From positions 280,545 through 344,544 of the forward strand of contig NZ_KB893135.1 in NCBI RefSeq assembly GCF_000374005.1: a DNA stretch of 64,000 bases. Reading direction: 5' to 3'. Position 1 is the stretch's first letter. Each line of letters begins with the position of its first letter. The notes below the pieces were generated by a model. The model had not been told where the DNA came from. It ran no database searches and saw only the letters and a program-made list of their open reading frames with translations. Below, in pieces: positions 51,831 through 61,080 of this stretch. The stretch comes from Kiloniella laminariae DSM 19542. GTDB lineage: Bacteria; Pseudomonadota; Alphaproteobacteria; Kiloniellales; Kiloniellaceae. The position numbers and the translations under genes are program-made.

Positions 51831-51907
51831 TACCGGGGGATTACCGGGGGATTACCGGGGGAATATCGGGGGAATATCGGAGGAATATCCGGGAAATATT
51901 CGGATAT
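51831..51907. repeat. Seven 11-bp tandem repeats with G5 tracts
   Basis: The unit TACCGGGGGAT is repeated seven times at exact 11-bp steps, decaying rightward to TATTCGGATAT. The first four units each hold a G5 tract, spaced by six bases, so the + strand could form a G-quadruplex. It lies between the divergent Cys-peptide and MFS genes (gap 51670-52123), in which I see no other gene. Confidence 0.88.
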
Positions 51908-52123
51908 CATCTGGCAAAAAATTGTCCCATCAAGATGAACAAGCAGACAGGAATTCTATTTACACTTGTTTAATAAGTCAAAAATGCAATCATAAACAGA
52001 TGACACAATCCGCTGTACCAGGTTCGGGAAAGAGCCAGAAAATAACCAGACAACAGCCAGGGTAATGCCTGTGTCTTACCAGAGTATCACCAGAGTCATT
52101 ATGCAGGTAGAAGGAGAGTATCT

Positions 52124-53332
52124 GTGATCTTTTTTGCCGCTGCGGCCGGGGCCTTTTCACGTGGCGCCTTTGTTGTTGCCGTGGCCTGGACTGCGCTGGT
52201 CTTGACAAACGATAAGGCAATGGTTGGCCGGGTGCTGGTTATCTGGAGCCTGATTGCCCTGTTTATCGGCCCTTTTGTCGGAACAATGATCGAGCGCTGG
52301 AATCGCAAGCGGTCCGTGCTTGCAGGACAGTTCCTGGTTTGTCTGGCCATCACCTTCCCTGCCATACTTCCCCTCTCTGGCTTGGAGCTGACGATTGAAC
52401 ACCTGTTTATCGCCGCCACCGTCTGGTCTCTCGGAGGGCTGTTTGTTGGCGGGCCGTTTGATGCCCTGGTACAGGCGGCCATAGCCGGAGACCAGCGCCG
52501 TAAGGTTGGTGCACAGCTCGGCAGCTTTCGACAGGTCTTTATGGTTACAGGTGTCGGCGCTGCTGGCCTGATCATGCATCACCATGGCCCAGGCCTTGTC
52601 TTCCTGCTCTCTGCGACTGCTGCCATGCTTATGGGGTTGACTGTCTTGTTCGGGATCTCTTCTCCGCCGGAACACAGCCCCGAAACGGATCTGACGGATC
52701 TGACGGATCTGCCTGTGGCAGAGCAAAGTTATCTTTCCGATCTGCGCGAGGGACTGGGATATCTGGCAGGCACCCCTGCACTGGTGATTGCCTCGGCCAC
52801 AAGCGCCCTCGCCTTTGCATCCGGGCAGGTAACAAACACGCTGTTGCCCGCTTACGTCTTTGAAGAAATGCAGTCGGGCAGTGACTTATACGGCTTTGCC
52901 GACGCCGCCTGGGCAATCGGTGCCGTCGGTGCCAGCATGACAATTGCCCTGCTGCTCACGCGCTATCGTTTGCAAAAAACAGATTCCTGGTGCCTGATCC
53001 TGATCGGCGGCACCATGCTGCTGATGTGGTTCAAGATAAATCCCCTGACCCTGATTGTCCTTCAACTGGCCATGGGGGCCACGGCAAGCACGGCAAAAGC
53101 CATTTCAGACGGCGAACTGCTCCAGCACTGCGACGAAAAAAAGATCGGCCGCATCCGCAGTCTTGTACAGGCAATCGCCGGATTAATCGGCATTTTTGTT
53201 CACCTGTCGCCATCGTTCCTGAGCACTTTTTCTACCGCTGAAATCTATCTTTTATGGGGCAGCATCTTTACCGTCACCGGGTTGTTTTTTGCCCTTATGC
53301 CCGCGACCAGACGATCTCAACTGGCAAAGTAA
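52124..53332 (+). CDS. MFS transporter
   Basis: This 402-aa protein has 11-12 hydrophobic segments of the major facilitator superfamily, with the loop motif 'GTMIERWNRKRSVLAG' in place of motif A. It starts with GTG 52124 after AAGGAGAG. The central loop contains 'TDLTDLTDL' from a 9-bp in-frame repeat. It resembles drug or small-molecule exporters (MFS_3). It is divergent from the Cys-peptide gene and could export that peptide or something unrelated. Confidence 0.85.
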   Translation: MIFFAAAAGAFSRGAFVVAVAWTALVLTNDKAMVGRVLVIWSLIALFIGPFVGTMIERWNRKRSVLAGQFLVCLAITFPAILPLSGLELTIEHLFIAATVWSLGGLFVGGPFDALVQAAIAGDQRRKVGAQLGSFRQVFMVTGVGAAGLIMHHHGPGLVFLLSATAAMLMGLTVLFGISSPPEHSPETDLTDLTDLPVAEQSYLSDLREGLGYLAGTPALVIASATSALAFASGQVTNTLLPAYVFEEMQSGSDLYGFADAAWAIGAVGASMTIALLLTRYRLQKTDSWCLILIGGTMLLMWFKINPLTLIVLQLAMGATASTAKAISDGELLQHCDEKKIGRIRSLVQAIAGLIGIFVHLSPSFLSTFSTAEIYLLWGSIFTVTGLFFALMPATRRSQLAK

Positions 53333-53350
53333 GCCCCAAAAGCAGGAGAC

Positions 53351-54142
53351 CTATTGGGTCTGGAGACCTTGATCTGGCAGGGGGAAATCAGTCACGCCGC
53401 TGCGAAGGACGTTGAGATCAACAGTGCCGCTTATGCCCGCCCTTTTACCCCTGTCCTGATACTGCCAGATCACCCACTGGTCTTCGCGAAAATTCGGCTC
53501 CAGCGGCATGCTCGCAATCCAGAAACGATCGTCGAGGAACTTGCCCTTGAGATAACGCTCATCAAAGTGGCGCATGGTATAGATCACGGGACGTTGGCCA
53601 TAGTGCTGGTGCAGCGCCTCGATAAAATCTGTCAGCTCTGCCACCACGTCCGTGACCACATGATCATTTTTCGCGCTGGCTTCCTGCGGCTTGTCACAGG
53701 GTTCCATCACCTCGGCGTCAACAACCGGGGGCAGCATGTCGGCTTCCTGCGGGACTGTGGCGATAAAATTCGCCGCCTGATCCTTGCCGGAATGACAGAG
53801 ATTGAAAAAGTGATAGGCTCCCCGGGGTAAATTGGCCTTGCGGGTTCCCTGCCAGTTCGCTGCGAACTGGGGATCGACATAATCCCCGCCCTCTGTACTT
53901 TTGATATAGACAAAACTGGTGCCTTCCCCGGCCACCTGATGCCAGTCCACCTCTCCCTGATGGTGCGAGACATCAATACCATGCACCGGGTGAAACTGCC
54001 GGGCCAGTTCAAGATGCGGGGCAAAGAACCAGCCCGTCAGACCAAGTCCCGTCACGGCAACCAGAAACAGGGACAGCCCTCTGACAAGTCTTCGGCCAAG
54101 TTTGTATAAAGGGGGCTTGTGTAAAAGGGGGGAACGTTTCAT
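53351..54142 (-). CDS. Membrane-anchored GH25 lysozyme
   Basis: This 263-aa protein has an N-terminal membrane helix (about residues 20-42) and a GH25 muramidase domain: 'HGIDVSHHQGEVDW', 'FVYIKSTEGGDYVD', the acid pair in 'PPVVDAEV', and 'WVIWQYQDRG' near the end. It should cleave peptidoglycan in the periplasm. ATG 54142 follows GGAG and is chosen over GTG 54166. Confidence 0.9.
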   Translation of the reverse strand: MKRSPLLHKPPLYKLGRRLVRGLSLFLVAVTGLGLTGWFFAPHLELARQFHPVHGIDVSHHQGEVDWHQVAGEGTSFVYIKSTEGGDYVDPQFAANWQGTRKANLPRGAYHFFNLCHSGKDQAANFIATVPQEADMLPPVVDAEVMEPCDKPQEASAKNDHVVTDVVAELTDFIEALHQHYGQRPVIYTMRHFDERYLKGKFLDDRFWIASMPLEPNFREDQWVIWQYQDRGKRAGISGTVDLNVLRSGVTDFPLPDQGLQTQ

Positions 54143-54265
54143 CCGGGTGTTTCTCCGCTGTGACACCCGTCATTGTACTCCCCTGGGGCGCCAGCGGGAA
54201 TAAAATATTCCTCGTCGGCGGAAGATTCGGAAAATCCAGCCCCGCCCCGCCCTGCAAATCAAAGT

Positions 54266-54811
54266 TCAGTCGATAAAACGGGGAGTTCCGGTTCCCAGGT
54301 CAATCAGATGACGTTCTTGGACAAAGATCAGCTTGAGCTTTTCGTTTTCCGGGCGATCCCGCCATTCCTCGCGTTCGATCTCGTTGCTTTGATAGATAAT
54401 AATCGGATTGGGGCCATAATCGTTGATCAGAGGGAAGCCAATCGATTCGACCGTAATGCTCCGGCCAGAAGACAGGGCGTGATCAAGAATGGCAATGATA
54501 CCACAGGGCTGTTCAGCCATCAGCCAGAAAGCCGAAGCCGCCTTCTCGCGGCGGTCGGGTTCGACATAGTCCAGATAGTTGCCCCCGGTCATATCCTGAC
54601 CAAAACGCTGATTGATCGCTGTTCCCTGCAGGCGGATCATGATCTGGTCTTTGTCCAGCAACTCATAGATGATGATATTGGGCAGTATTGAGGGAATATC
54701 TTCGGGCAGAAAAATGCTTTTCCGCGGCAGAAGTTCTCCTTCTGCCCTTGGTAAATTACGCCAGTAATCATAAAAAAGCTGGTTTCGCGGGTTTCTGATC
54801 TCGAACAACAC
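54266..54811 (-). CDS. PAS_5-type single-domain protein (YWQxLPR subgroup)
   Basis: This 181-aa protein is closest to the neighbouring 55111 gene. It has 'NQLFYDYWRNLPR', 'YELLDKDQIMIRLQGTAI', 'GGNYLDYVEPDRREKAA', 'PCGIIA', 'TVESIGFPLINDYGPNPII' and the C-terminal 'LIDLGTGTPRFID'. The start is GTG 54811 after GGGAAGGGGG. The pair shares an 'AEGELLPRKS'-type insert before the LPR-distal strand not seen in the 19-23 kb group. Confidence 0.82.
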   Translation of the reverse strand: MLFEIRNPRNQLFYDYWRNLPRAEGELLPRKSIFLPEDIPSILPNIIIYELLDKDQIMIRLQGTAINQRFGQDMTGGNYLDYVEPDRREKAASAFWLMAEQPCGIIAILDHALSSGRSITVESIGFPLINDYGPNPIIIYQSNEIEREEWRDRPENEKLKLIFVQERHLIDLGTGTPRFID

Positions 54812-55041
54812 CGCCCCCTTCCCGTAAGATTTTCACCCGTACTGACTATACTACTGCGGAGAAGCCCCTCAAGAAAAGCTTGATTATAAACAATTAATCA
54901 ACTCCCTTCCCCCCGCATTTTTATCCAGGCAATAAAGCACCCTGCACCACAATATTTTTCATTAACACAGCAAAGACAAAACAGGTCGGAAAGTACAGCG
55001 AAAAAAATACCCAAGAAAGGTTCCCCGGAAAAATACACCCC

Positions 55042-55114
55042 CTAGTCGTTCGTTTCCAACATTTGCATCCCGCATCGGCAAGTTCAGGGGCAAATGTCAA
55101 ATTCGCTCCCCTAG
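55042..55114 (-). repeat. 73-bp CTAG-bounded palindromic repeat, copy B
   Basis: It is about 90% identical to copy A (492-564) in reverse orientation and the same length, with CTAG at both ends and the ACATTTGC/GCAAATGT inner pairing kept. The CTAG at 55111-55114 contains the TAG stop of the PAS gene, in the same relation as copy A to its gene. The rest of the gap 54812-55110 holds no gene. Confidence 0.8.
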
Positions 55115-55653
55115 TCAACAAACACTGGCGCACCGTTCCCGATGTCAATGATCTGCCGGCTCAGGACATAGATCCACTTGAGCTTGCCGTCATCGTCGTG
55201 GTCCTCGCGTTTGCTCTTTTTTATCTCGTTACTCTGATAGATGATAATCGGGTTTTTGCCTGTGTCATTAATCAGCGGAAAACCGATTGCCTCGACAGTC
55301 ACATAACGCCCGGATGACAGCGCCTGATCGAGTTCGGCCACAATACCAAAAGGATGTTCCGCCATTTGCCAGAAGGCCGAAGCCGCCACATCGCGACGGT
55401 GCGGTTCAACATAATCAAGATAATTTCCACCGGTCATGCTTTGGCCGTACTGTTCGTCAATCGCGGTTCCCTGGAGCCTGATTTTTATCTCCTGCCGGGA
55501 AATGACCTCGAAGACCAACATGTTCGGTAAAAGCTGGGGAACCTCTTCTGGCAGAAAGCTGCTCTTGCGCGGCACCAGACAGCCCTCATCCCGCGGTAAA
55601 CTTTGCCAGTAATCAAAAAACCGTCGGTTTTTTGGATCCTTGATCTCAACCAA
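55111..55653 (-). CDS. PAS_5-type single-domain protein (YWQxLPR subgroup)
   Basis: This 180-aa tandem paralogue of the 54266 gene has 'NRRFFDYWQSLPRDEGCLVP', 'FEVISRQEIKIRLQGTAI', 'GGNYLDYVEPHRRD', 'TVEAIGFPLINDTGKNPII' and the C-terminal 'IIDIGNGAPVFVD'. TTG 55653 follows GGAGG. Its stop lies in the 73-bp repeat, yet the protein end is complete compared with paralogues. Confidence 0.82.
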   Translation of the reverse strand: MVEIKDPKNRRFFDYWQSLPRDEGCLVPRKSSFLPEEVPQLLPNMLVFEVISRQEIKIRLQGTAIDEQYGQSMTGGNYLDYVEPHRRDVAASAFWQMAEHPFGIVAELDQALSSGRYVTVEAIGFPLINDTGKNPIIIYQSNEIKKSKREDHDDDGKLKWIYVLSRQIIDIGNGAPVFVD

Positions 55654-56299
55654 TCATGCCTCCACATCGGGCTTTGCACCCTGTCATTCCCCTGACTATA
55701 TCCGCTAAAACAATTTAGAAAAGGTTGATAACAGGCAAAGTAGAAAAAAGAAGCAGATAAAAAAAACACACAACCCCTCGTTTTTTATCTCTTGACCAGA
55801 ACAACGTCAAATGCTGAAATCATCCTGCCTTTCGATATTGGGCAAAGAGCGAACAGTCCGGCTTCAAATATTGGAACCGGGTATTTGTTTTTTCTTGCTA
55901 TTTTGCCACGGCAAGAACGACTACTGTTCGAAACGACACAAGATTTAGCCAAAGAACTCTGTTCCCGCGGCTCTGATACCCAACCCCTAACTCATCTGCC
56001 CCTGTCCAGCCTTATCCGGCTGCGGGATCCGCGTCTGAAGGACGAAGAGCTTTTCTTTTGGCTCTGGTTTGGCTCTGGCTCTTTGCCTTCTGATTTTATT
56101 GTCTTTGGCTTTTTTGTTCCCGGTTCCCATATAACCTCAGGCCGGGATCTGAAACGGGCCTAACAAGACACCAATACAACCGACAGATCCGTCCCCTTGC
56201 AGAATTGCCCGCTTCAATCCTGCAAGAGACAGCAAGAAATTTACAGATTACAAAATTGCCAGATACAAAACTTATCAGACAAGATGAAAGACGGTTTCC
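55654..56299. other. Gene-poor gap
   Basis: These 646 bases between the last PAS gene and the GST gene hold no convincing gene. A 123-codon frame at 55792-56163 is low-complexity and lacks a ribosome site. GGCTCTGGTTTGGCTCTGGCTC near 56060 is a small direct duplication. Confidence 0.5.
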
Positions 56300-56926
56300 A
56301 TGCTGACACTTTTTCATACTCCCGGTGCCTGCTCCCAGGCGTCCCTTATAGCCCTCGAAGAAGCTGGCGCTGACTACCGGATTCATCTTGTATCTTTTGC
56401 GACCGGGGACCAGAACAAAGCCGAGTTTCTGGCAATCAACCCGCGAGGGCGGGTGCCCGCCCTCGCCACCGAAGACGGAATCCTGAGCGAAACCCCGGCC
56501 ATCCTGTTTTATATCGCCCAGCGTTTTCCAGCAGCAAAGCTGGCGCCGCTTGATAATATCTTTGCCCTGGCCCAGGCCCAGGCCTTTAACAGTTTCATCA
56601 GCTCAACTCTGCATGTTGCCCATGCCCATGGCCGCCGGGGCAGCCGTTGGGCCGATGACCCGGCAGCGCTGGAAGACATGAAACGCAAGGTGCCGGAAAC
56701 CGTTGCAGCCGCCTTTGCCCAGATTGAGGAGAATCTTTTCAAGGGTCCCTGGGTTCTCGGTGAAAACTACAGCATCTGTGACGGTTATCTGCACACCGTC
56801 GCGGGCTGGATGGAATCAGACGGCATCGACCCCGCCTCTTTCCCCAAACTGTTTGACCACAGACAGCGGATGGAGGAACGCCCCGCCCTGCAGCGCCTGC
56901 GCGCCAGGGAAAGCACGGGGTCCTGA
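56300..56926 (+). CDS. Glutathione S-transferase, beta-class-like
   Basis: This 208-aa enzyme has a thioredoxin-like N-terminal domain with the catalytic 'TPGACSQASLIALEEAGADY' (Cys in PGAC) and 'INPRGRVPAL' (cis-Pro), then an all-helical C-terminal domain with 'GENYSICDGYLHTVAGWM'. It should conjugate glutathione to electrophiles. Confidence 0.92.
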   Translation: MLTLFHTPGACSQASLIALEEAGADYRIHLVSFATGDQNKAEFLAINPRGRVPALATEDGILSETPAILFYIAQRFPAAKLAPLDNIFALAQAQAFNSFISSTLHVAHAHGRRGSRWADDPAALEDMKRKVPETVAAAFAQIEENLFKGPWVLGENYSICDGYLHTVAGWMESDGIDPASFPKLFDHRQRMEERPALQRLRARESTGS

Positions 56927-57047
56927 AAAGCTGCCATAATGATACAAGCGACAGAAAGCCCCGATAACCCGACAGGGGATACCAGGATAAATTCTGCCCC
57001 GATAAAATCCCGATAGAATAAAGCCCCGTACAATAAAGATCAGAACA

Positions 57048-58364
57048 ATGAAAAGTGATAATTCCCTGGGTGAAATCCCCGGAAGTCCTGCCCCGCTCCA
57101 CAACGCGGACCAGGCCCCCTTTCAGCAGCAGCCAGACCACAAGCCCCGGAAGATCCTCACCCCGCTGAGATTGCCCGAGTTTGTTATCCTCTTTGCCCTG
57201 ATCACCTCGCTCACGGCACTGAGCATTGATGCCATGTTGCCCGCCCTGCCCCAGATCGGGCAGGATCTCGGCGTCATTGATCCGCGCAACAATCAGTTGA
57301 TTATTACCCTCTTTATCTTCGGCATGGTTTTTGGCGACCTGCTCGGCGGCCCGGTTTCCGATGCCATTGGTCGAAAACCGGCCATCCTGTTGGGTATCCT
57401 GATTTATCTTGCCGGAACCCTGGTTGCCATGACCGCTCAAAGTTTCGAGCTGCTGCTCTTGGGCCGGGTGATCCAAGGGATCGGCACGGGGGGGCCCAAG
57501 ATTGCTTCACGCGCCCTGGTTCGCGACCAGTATGAAGGGGCCGCCATGGCCCGGGTGCTGTCACTGATCATGATGATCTTTATTCTTGTGCCCATGGTCG
57601 CGCCGGCCTTTGGCCAGCTGGTACTGGCTTTTGGCCAGTGGCGCGAGATCTTTCTGTCGTTCTTGTTGTTGGCCACCATCGCAGGCGGCTGGCTGTGGCT
57701 GCGTCAGCCCGAAACCCTGTTGAAGGAAAACCGTCTGCCCTTTTCCCCGGGAAAACTGGCGCGTTCCACCGGGCGTATTGTCCGCAGCCGCAGCATCATG
57801 GCCTATTCCCTCGCGGCCGGTTTGATGTTCGGGGCGCTGCTGGTCTATGTCAGCACCTCTCAGGCGATTTTCCATGACATCTATCACACCGGCGATGCCT
57901 TCGCTTTCTACTTTGCCATTCTCGCCTCCAGCATTGCCATTTCGTCCCTGCTGAACAGCGCCATGGTGATGCGTTATGGCATGTACCGCCTGGTGGTGAT
58001 CGCCCTGACCGCCATGACCGCTTTCGCCGGACTGCTCTGTGCTGTGGCCCTGCCCTACGACGGCATTCCGCCCTTTGGCGCCTTTATGGTGATCGGCTTC
58101 CTGCTGTTTTTCTGCGTCGGCATTCTTTTTGGCAACATCAACGCCATGGCCATGCAGTCACTGGGCAAGATGGCCGGGCTGGGTGCGTCGGTGATCGCGT
58201 CGATTTCCAGTCTGGTGGCGGTTATCGTCTCCATCACCATGGGGCGGCTCTATGACGGCACAGTGATGCATATCGTCTTCGCCATGGGGGGCTGTGGCCT
58301 GCTCTCGCTCCTGCTGGTGATGATCGCCAAACGCAGCAAGAGCGATACGCTGCAGCCAGCCTGA
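57048..58364 (+). CDS. Bcr/CflA-family drug exporter (MFS)
   Basis: This 438-aa protein has 12 membrane segments, an N-terminal 40-residue hydrophilic tail, the family start 'ALSIDAMLPALPQIGQDLGV', motif A 'GGPVSDAIGRKPAILLG', and 'GRVIQGIGTGGPKIASRALV'. Members export bicyclomycin, chloramphenicol or sulfonamide-like drugs. It may form a unit with the monooxygenase gene 92 bases downstream. Confidence 0.9.
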   Translation: MKSDNSLGEIPGSPAPLHNADQAPFQQQPDHKPRKILTPLRLPEFVILFALITSLTALSIDAMLPALPQIGQDLGVIDPRNNQLIITLFIFGMVFGDLLGGPVSDAIGRKPAILLGILIYLAGTLVAMTAQSFELLLLGRVIQGIGTGGPKIASRALVRDQYEGAAMARVLSLIMMIFILVPMVAPAFGQLVLAFGQWREIFLSFLLLATIAGGWLWLRQPETLLKENRLPFSPGKLARSTGRIVRSRSIMAYSLAAGLMFGALLVYVSTSQAIFHDIYHTGDAFAFYFAILASSIAISSLLNSAMVMRYGMYRLVVIALTAMTAFAGLLCAVALPYDGIPPFGAFMVIGFLLFFCVGILFGNINAMAMQSLGKMAGLGASVIASISSLVAVIVSITMGRLYDGTVMHIVFAMGGCGLLSLLLVMIAKRSKSDTLQPA

Positions 58365-58456
58365 TCTCCCTGCTCCCGCAGTTGACCAAAACAAACTGGC
58401 ACCCAAAACAAACTGACAACAGACAAACCGATCGTATTTTTACAGGAACATAAAAC

Positions 58457-58750
58457 ATGCCCAAGCTCACCATTATCGCCAATATCCAGGTCAAACCCGG
58501 CAAGCTTGATCTGGTTCTGTCCGAAATGGAAAAACTCATCCCGATTACCCGGGCAGAAAAAGGCTGTCTGCAATATGACCTGCACCAGGACAACGACAAT
58601 CCCTGTCACTTTGTCTTTGTCGAGAACTGGGAAAGCCGCGCTTTTTGGCAGGACCACATGCAGGCTCCGCACCTCGAGGCCTTTATCGCCGCAACCGAGG
58701 GCGCGATCGAAAACCTCAACATCAACGAAATGACCCAGATCGGGGAATAA
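58457..58750 (+). CDS. Antibiotic biosynthesis monooxygenase-like (YgiN-type)
   Basis: This 97-aa ABM-domain protein reads 'MPKLTIIANIQVKPGKLDLV', 'EKGCLQYDLHQDN' and 'FVFVENWESRAFWQDHMQAP', matching YgiN-type quinol monooxygenases: dimeric ferredoxin-like proteins acting on quinols. It follows the Bcr/CflA exporter. Confidence 0.88.
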   Translation: MPKLTIIANIQVKPGKLDLVLSEMEKLIPITRAEKGCLQYDLHQDNDNPCHFVFVENWESRAFWQDHMQAPHLEAFIAATEGAIENLNINEMTQIGE

Positions 58751-58808
58751 CCGGGTTTCCTCCCGGAAAAATTAACCCCGAAAATGCGTCACGAATTAAT
58801 GAAGAAAC

Positions 58809-59741
58809 CTAGACGTTGCGTATTGATCGCCGTTGACGCCAAAGCGAATAGATCCCGGTCGCGACAATGATCAGGCCCCCCAGCAGGGTCCAGCGATCGG
58901 GGATTTCGCCAAACACCAGATAGCCCAGAACAATGGCCCAAACCAGCAAGGTATAACGAAAGGGTGTAACAAAAGCGACCTCGCCACAGCGCATCGCCAT
59001 GATCACGGACACATGCACCAGCATGATAAAGCCTGCGGCCCCGACCAGCAGAACCAGACTGCCTGGTGTAACGGGTTTCCAGTCCATGGTCGGCAACAAC
59101 AGCGCACTGACCAGTGTCACCACGACTGCCGTGACAAAAGCAACAAAAACCGAGGGCAGCCCAGAAGAAAGCCTGCGTGTTGCCAGATCGCGTGCGGCCA
59201 CCGACAGCATGGACCCCAGCGCCCAGAGCGAATAAACATCGAATGCCTCGCCCCCTGGCCGAACGATGACCAGAACACCACAAAACCCCAGAGCAATTGC
59301 CCCGTAACGCCGCCAGCCAACCGTTTCGCCAAACAACAGTGCCGCCCCGAGCGTAATCACCAGAGGCACGGACAGCATAATCGCCGTGACATTGGCAATT
59401 GGCAGATTAAACAGAGCCATAAAATAACAGAGTGCAGCTCCGACCTCTCCAGCCACCCGCAAGCTCAGGACCAAACCATCGCCCCGTTTAAATTCCGGCA
59501 AAAGTTCACGGCGATACCAAGCAAACCCGCCAAGGACAACAATGGTAAAAAGGCCCCGAAGGAAAATGGATTGAAACAGGGTAAGGTCTGTGGACACCAG
59601 CTTCATCAAGGTGGCATTGCCGATAAAAGCCATCTGGCCAAAGGCCATCAGCCCTGCCCCGCGCAGATTGCCTGAAGAAAGATCACTTCCAGCTCGTTTT
59701 ATGGTCCCTTCCGGGGATAACGGCTGATTTTCCACGCTCAT
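58809..59741 (-). CDS. EamA/DMT-family transporter
   Basis: This 310-aa protein has ten membrane helices in two EamA repeats: 'NATLMKLVSTDLTLFQSIFL', 'YFMALFNLPIANVTAIMLSV', 'VSVIMAMRCGEVAFVTPFRY'. It likely exports metabolites. It is a tandem paralogue of the 59843 gene, which ends 102 bases upstream on the same strand. Confidence 0.9.
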   Translation of the reverse strand: MSVENQPLSPEGTIKRAGSDLSSGNLRGAGLMAFGQMAFIGNATLMKLVSTDLTLFQSIFLRGLFTIVVLGGFAWYRRELLPEFKRGDGLVLSLRVAGEVGAALCYFMALFNLPIANVTAIMLSVPLVITLGAALLFGETVGWRRYGAIALGFCGVLVIVRPGGEAFDVYSLWALGSMLSVAARDLATRRLSSGLPSVFVAFVTAVVVTLVSALLLPTMDWKPVTPGSLVLLVGAAGFIMLVHVSVIMAMRCGEVAFVTPFRYTLLVWAIVLGYLVFGEIPDRWTLLGGLIIVATGIYSLWRQRRSIRNV

Positions 59742-59842
59742 TCGCCTTTCTTGCCAGCGTCCCCGATAAGTTAAAGACCGCTGTTTATCTCTGTTTGTGA
59801 CCTGTGGTGTTTGTGACCTGTGGCGAAGCTTGTGGAAAGCGA

Positions 59843-60802
59843 TTACCTGTGACGCAAAACTTCCGGTGCGACCACATCGCGTTTGAGTTCCAGCGCGTCG
59901 CGCTGTTGCAGGCGGCGCTCGCGATAGAAGGTATAGATGCCTGTGGCCACCACAATAAAACTGCCGATCAGGGTCCAGTTGTCCGGCACATCGCCAAAGA
60001 CAAACAGCCCCAGCAGGATCGCCCAGATCAGGATGGTATAGCGGAAGGGCGAGACAAAAGAGATTTCCCCGGTGCGCATGGCCGAGATGACTGTCAGATA
60101 CCCCAGCACCAGAAACACCCCCGCCCCTGTCAGATAGAAGAGCGACGGCAGTTCAACCGGACGCCAGCCCGAAAGCGGCAAGAGAACCCCGGAGGTGATG
60201 GTCAGACCGATAGAGGTCAGCAGCGCCACCAGCGAGGAGGGAATGCCGCTGGCAATGCGTTTGGTCGCCAGATCGCGGGCGACAATAAAGACCACCGAGG
60301 CCAGCGCCCAGAAGGAATAGGCGTTAAAGCCCTCGGCCCCCGGTCGCACGATAATCAGCACACCGCAAAAGCCGATCAGGATCGCCGAATAACGCCGCCA
60401 GCCCACGGCCTCACCCAGAAACAGCGCCGCGCCCAGGGTTACTGCCAGCGGCAAAGCCTGCAAAATCGCCGTGGAATTGGCAATCGGCATGTTGAACAGG
60501 GCGGTAAGATAACAGAGTGTCGCCCCGACCTCGCCCACCAGTCGCAGGCCAAGAATACGGTGGTCGCCTTTGGTCACTGCCGACAGCTTCACCCCCTGAT
60601 ACCAGACCAGAAGGCCCAGCAGCAACGTGGTAAAAAGCCCGCGCAGAAAGATCGTCTGGAACAGGGACAGGTCCGCCGAGACAAGCTTCATGATCGCGTC
60701 ATTACAGACAAAAGCCGCCTGTGAAATCACCATCATCACCGCCCCGCGAAAATTGTTCGCCGTGCTGTTTCCCGCTGTACCGCTTCCCGATCCTGTCGAC
60801 AT
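59843..60802 (-). CDS. EamA/DMT-family transporter, tandem paralogue
   Basis: This 319-aa protein shares order and motifs with the 58809 gene ('NDAIMKLVSADLSLFQTIFL', 'YLTALFNMPIANSTAILQAL', 'FVSPFRYTILIWAILLGL'), so the pair arose by duplication. The C-terminal tail is longer and basic. A 16-bp duplication (GTTTGTGACCTGTGG) lies between the two genes at 59793-59824. Confidence 0.9.
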   Translation of the reverse strand: MSTGSGSGTAGNSTANNFRGAVMMVISQAAFVCNDAIMKLVSADLSLFQTIFLRGLFTTLLLGLLVWYQGVKLSAVTKGDHRILGLRLVGEVGATLCYLTALFNMPIANSTAILQALPLAVTLGAALFLGEAVGWRRYSAILIGFCGVLIIVRPGAEGFNAYSFWALASVVFIVARDLATKRIASGIPSSLVALLTSIGLTITSGVLLPLSGWRPVELPSLFYLTGAGVFLVLGYLTVISAMRTGEISFVSPFRYTILIWAILLGLFVFGDVPDNWTLIGSFIVVATGIYTFYRERRLQQRDALELKRDVVAPEVLRHR

Positions 60803-61080
60803 CCACCCGCTCCTCTAGTGATCTTTTCATAGAGCAAGGTTTCAGATTTATTTGCAAGGTGAGATTGTGAATAGCGTTATACCAAATATCCGCTTTTCGC
60901 TGCCTCCCCCTGTACAGATAACCCGACAGATTTGCCGATCAGACGACACTGAAGTGCAAATGATATTTCAAATAATCCTGTGAAAATATCCTCTTCCCCT
61001 TGAAGCCCCGGATTCATCTGCTAGATTTTTTTTAATCACACCTGATCTTTCATCCCGTCCTGTTTTACCGGAGACCTTTC

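Noticed and set aside
51831-51907. 11-bp repeats as replication-origin or plasmid iterons
   Set aside because: No Rep-type gene, DnaA boxes or AT-rich unwinding region is beside them; they lie between a peptide gene and an exporter gene.
55792-56163. 123-aa frame on the plus strand
   Set aside because: It has no ribosome site, repeated Leu/Phe/Gly segments and no relation to the next gene.
58833-60724. Two long plus-strand frames (280 and 306 aa)
   Set aside because: They are antisense to the two EamA transporters and consist of Gln/His/Lys-rich sequence without hydrophobic core.
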